Shown here piece after piece: positions 4,798 through 6,146 of a DNA stretch of 6,146 nt. Source of the DNA: Bdellovibrionales bacterium. GTDB lineage: Bacteria; Bdellovibrionota; Bacteriovoracia; Bacteriovoracales; Bacteriovoracaceae. The position numbers and the translations under genes are program-made. The notes under the pieces were generated by a model, which was given only the letters and a program-made list of their open reading frames with translations, had not been told where the DNA came from and did no database searches. The stretch lies in NCBI GenBank assembly GCA_030633015.1, contig DAOVTR010000105.1:1-6146 (forward strand), written 5' to 3'. Each line of letters starts with the position of its first letter. Position 1 is the stretch's first letter.

Positions 4798-6146
4798 ATG
4801 GCCGGAAAATTACAAAAAAAGACATCTGGTATTTTAGTATCACTTTTAATAGGTCTTCTTATTGTATCTTTTATGTTCAGTGGATATAACACCATGACAG
4901 GAGGAGCACCCGACGTTGTTGGAAAAGTTGGAAACCAAAAAATTAAAATTGATGAATATCGTGCTGAATTAAATAGAAATATACAGATGTATAAACAAAT
5001 TATGGGGAAAGAGGAGTTATCCAACAAGGAGATTGAATCATTTGGTATTAGAAAAAATGCCCTTCAAGGACTAATCAATAAAAAACTACTTCTTAGTCTT
5101 GCCACTTCTGTTGGCGTTAAAGTTAGTCAAGAAGAAGTTAAAGATGAAATTAAAAGTTTACCTTATTTTAAAACCAATGATCAGTTTGATATCGAAAAAT
5201 ACAAACTGTTACTTTCTAGTAATAAATATACTCCTGCTTCTTTCGAAGAAACAATTATTACTGATATCCAGCATAGAAAAATACAGTCTCTTCTTAGAAT
5301 AATCCCTCTCTCATTAAGTCAATTAGACGATATTAATAAATTTAAATCATTGAAAAAAAATATCACTGTTACACAATTTGAAAAACAAAATCTAACAAAA
5401 GAAATAAAAGTATCAAAAAAGGAACTAAATAGTTTTCTTGAAAAAGAAGAAAATATTGCTCGAATTAAAAATAAATTTGAGCAAATAAAATCAACTCTAA
5501 ATAAACCAGGTAAAATTAAAGCATCGCATATATTAATACAATCAAAACCAGGTGCAGAGGATGTTGCCTATAAAAAGGTTAATAATCTTCACAAAAAACT
5601 AACAAGCAAAAACTTTAAAAAACTTGCTAATAAAAACACTGATGATCCAGCAGGTAAAACAAATGGTGGAAGCTTAGGATGGTTTCAAAAGGGTAGAATG
5701 GTTCCTGAATTTGACGACGTCGCCTTTAGTCTAAAAAAAGGACAAATTTCTAATCCTGTAAAAACAAAATACGGCTATCATATTATTTATATAGAAGACC
5801 AAAAAAAATCTTACATCGCTACATTTCAAAATCACAAAACTAAGCTTGCTAAAGATGCTCTACAGAAAAACAAAAAAGAGCAACTAATAATTTTAACTGA
5901 TAAGTTATCAAAAAACATTACTTCCAAATTAAAAAAGACTTCACTTTATGGACTTGAAAAACTTACAAAAGAGTATGAAATTAAGCTTGAAAAAAATAAA
6001 ACTATCAATAAATATGACGGATTCAATGGATCAATTACTATTTCTGATGAGAATTTAAATAAAATTTTTAAAGCTAAAAATAATGAAATTATTAAGTTTG
6101 ATAGCCCATCAAAAATTACAATTGTAAAAGTTACAAATATTAAAAA
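4798..6146 (+). CDS. PpiD/SurA-like membrane-anchored peptidyl-prolyl isomerase (parvulin), 3' end outside the window
   Basis: This is probably a periplasmic foldase tethered to the inner membrane that helps newly exported proteins fold. The first 449 codons are visible and open to the edge; E. coli PpiD has 623. ATG follows a GAGG ribosome-binding site (4788-4791) by 6 bases. Residues 12-28 form an uncleaved membrane anchor after a short basic N-terminus. A SurA-type chaperone region follows: VVGKVGNQKIKIDEYR (40-55), then helices to about 235. One parvulin rotamase domain spans about 239-335, with ASHILIQ (242-248), DDPAGKTNGGSLGWF (282-296), MVPEFDDVAF (301-310) and KYGYHIIYIED (324-334). 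His244, Asp283, Met301, Phe305 and His328 fit an active parvulin pocket. From about 340 the protein is Lys-rich and helical. It is divergent from mreC. It could be named ppiD, but SurA-like or PrsA-like relatives are possible without the C-terminus. Confidence 0.88.
   Translation, partial: MAGKLQKKTSGILVSLLIGLLIVSFMFSGYNTMTGGAPDVVGKVGNQKIKIDEYRAELNRNIQMYKQIMGKEELSNKEIESFGIRKNALQGLINKKLLLSLATSVGVKVSQEEVKDEIKSLPYFKTNDQFDIEKYKLLLSSNKYTPASFEETIITDIQHRKIQSLLRIIPLSLSQLDDINKFKSLKKNITVTQFEKQNLTKEIKVSKKELNSFLEKEENIARIKNKFEQIKSTLNKPGKIKASHILIQSKPGAEDVAYKKVNNLHKKLTSKNFKKLANKNTDDPAGKTNGGSLGWFQKGRMVPEFDDVAFSLKKGQISNPVKTKYGYHIIYIEDQKKSYIATFQNHKTKLAKDALQKNKKEQLIILTDKLSKNITSKLKKTSLYGLEKLTKEYEIKLEKNKTINKYDGFNGSITISDENLNKIFKAKNNEIIKFDSPSKITIVKVTNIK

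Noticed and set aside
4782..5027. Minus-strand open frame of 81 codons opposite the start of the ppiD-like gene
   Set aside because: The plus-strand frame has a clear ribosome-binding site, membrane anchor and family motifs; the minus frame has none.
5099..5302. Plus-strand open frame of 67 codons
   Set aside because: It is a shifted frame within the ppiD-like gene, made open by AT-rich lysine and leucine codons.

Overview
This AT-rich window (roughly 30% GC by eye) is a chromosomal cell-wall elongation locus from a Gram-negative bacterium. The periplasmic PpiD-type foldase, the signal peptide at the left edge and the complete MreC-MreD-PBP2-RodA set point to a two-membrane, rod- or vibrioid-shaped cell. 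The low GC and the style of the proteins would fit a marine member of the Bdellovibrionota such as the Bacteriovoracaceae. That placement is an impression from the proteins, not something the sequence proves.

Layout from right to left. At 4798-6146 (+) lies the start of a PpiD-like membrane-anchored peptidyl-prolyl isomerase, cut by the window end. A 127-bp divergent intergenic region (4671-4797) separates it from a tight four-gene operon read leftward: mreC (3798-4670), mreD (3254-3787), mrdA/PBP2 (1280-3253) and rodA (159-1271). The gaps are 10, 0 and 8 bp, and the ribosome-binding sites of the inner genes sit on or inside the preceding gene. After rodA a 62-bp gap carries a very good sigma-54-type promoter on the minus strand. 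It is followed by a strong Shine-Dalgarno and a GTG that opens a secreted-protein gene (1-96, minus), of which only the first 32 codons are visible.

The four operon genes encode the membrane and periplasmic part of the elongasome. RodA polymerises glycan strands from lipid II, PBP2 crosslinks them, and MreC and MreD link and activate this pair. The cytoskeletal partner mreB, usually directly upstream of mreC, is not here: its place is taken by the divergent ppiD-like gene.

No mobile element, CRISPR array, tRNA or rRNA is visible. The window is mostly conserved core machinery and I see no wholly new system. The points most worth following are the candidate sigma-54 promoter with its secreted target gene, the Cys-rich putative zinc site in PBP2, the separation of mreB from mreCD, the non-ATG starts of mreC and mreD, and repeated AACCT half-sites in the divergent region.
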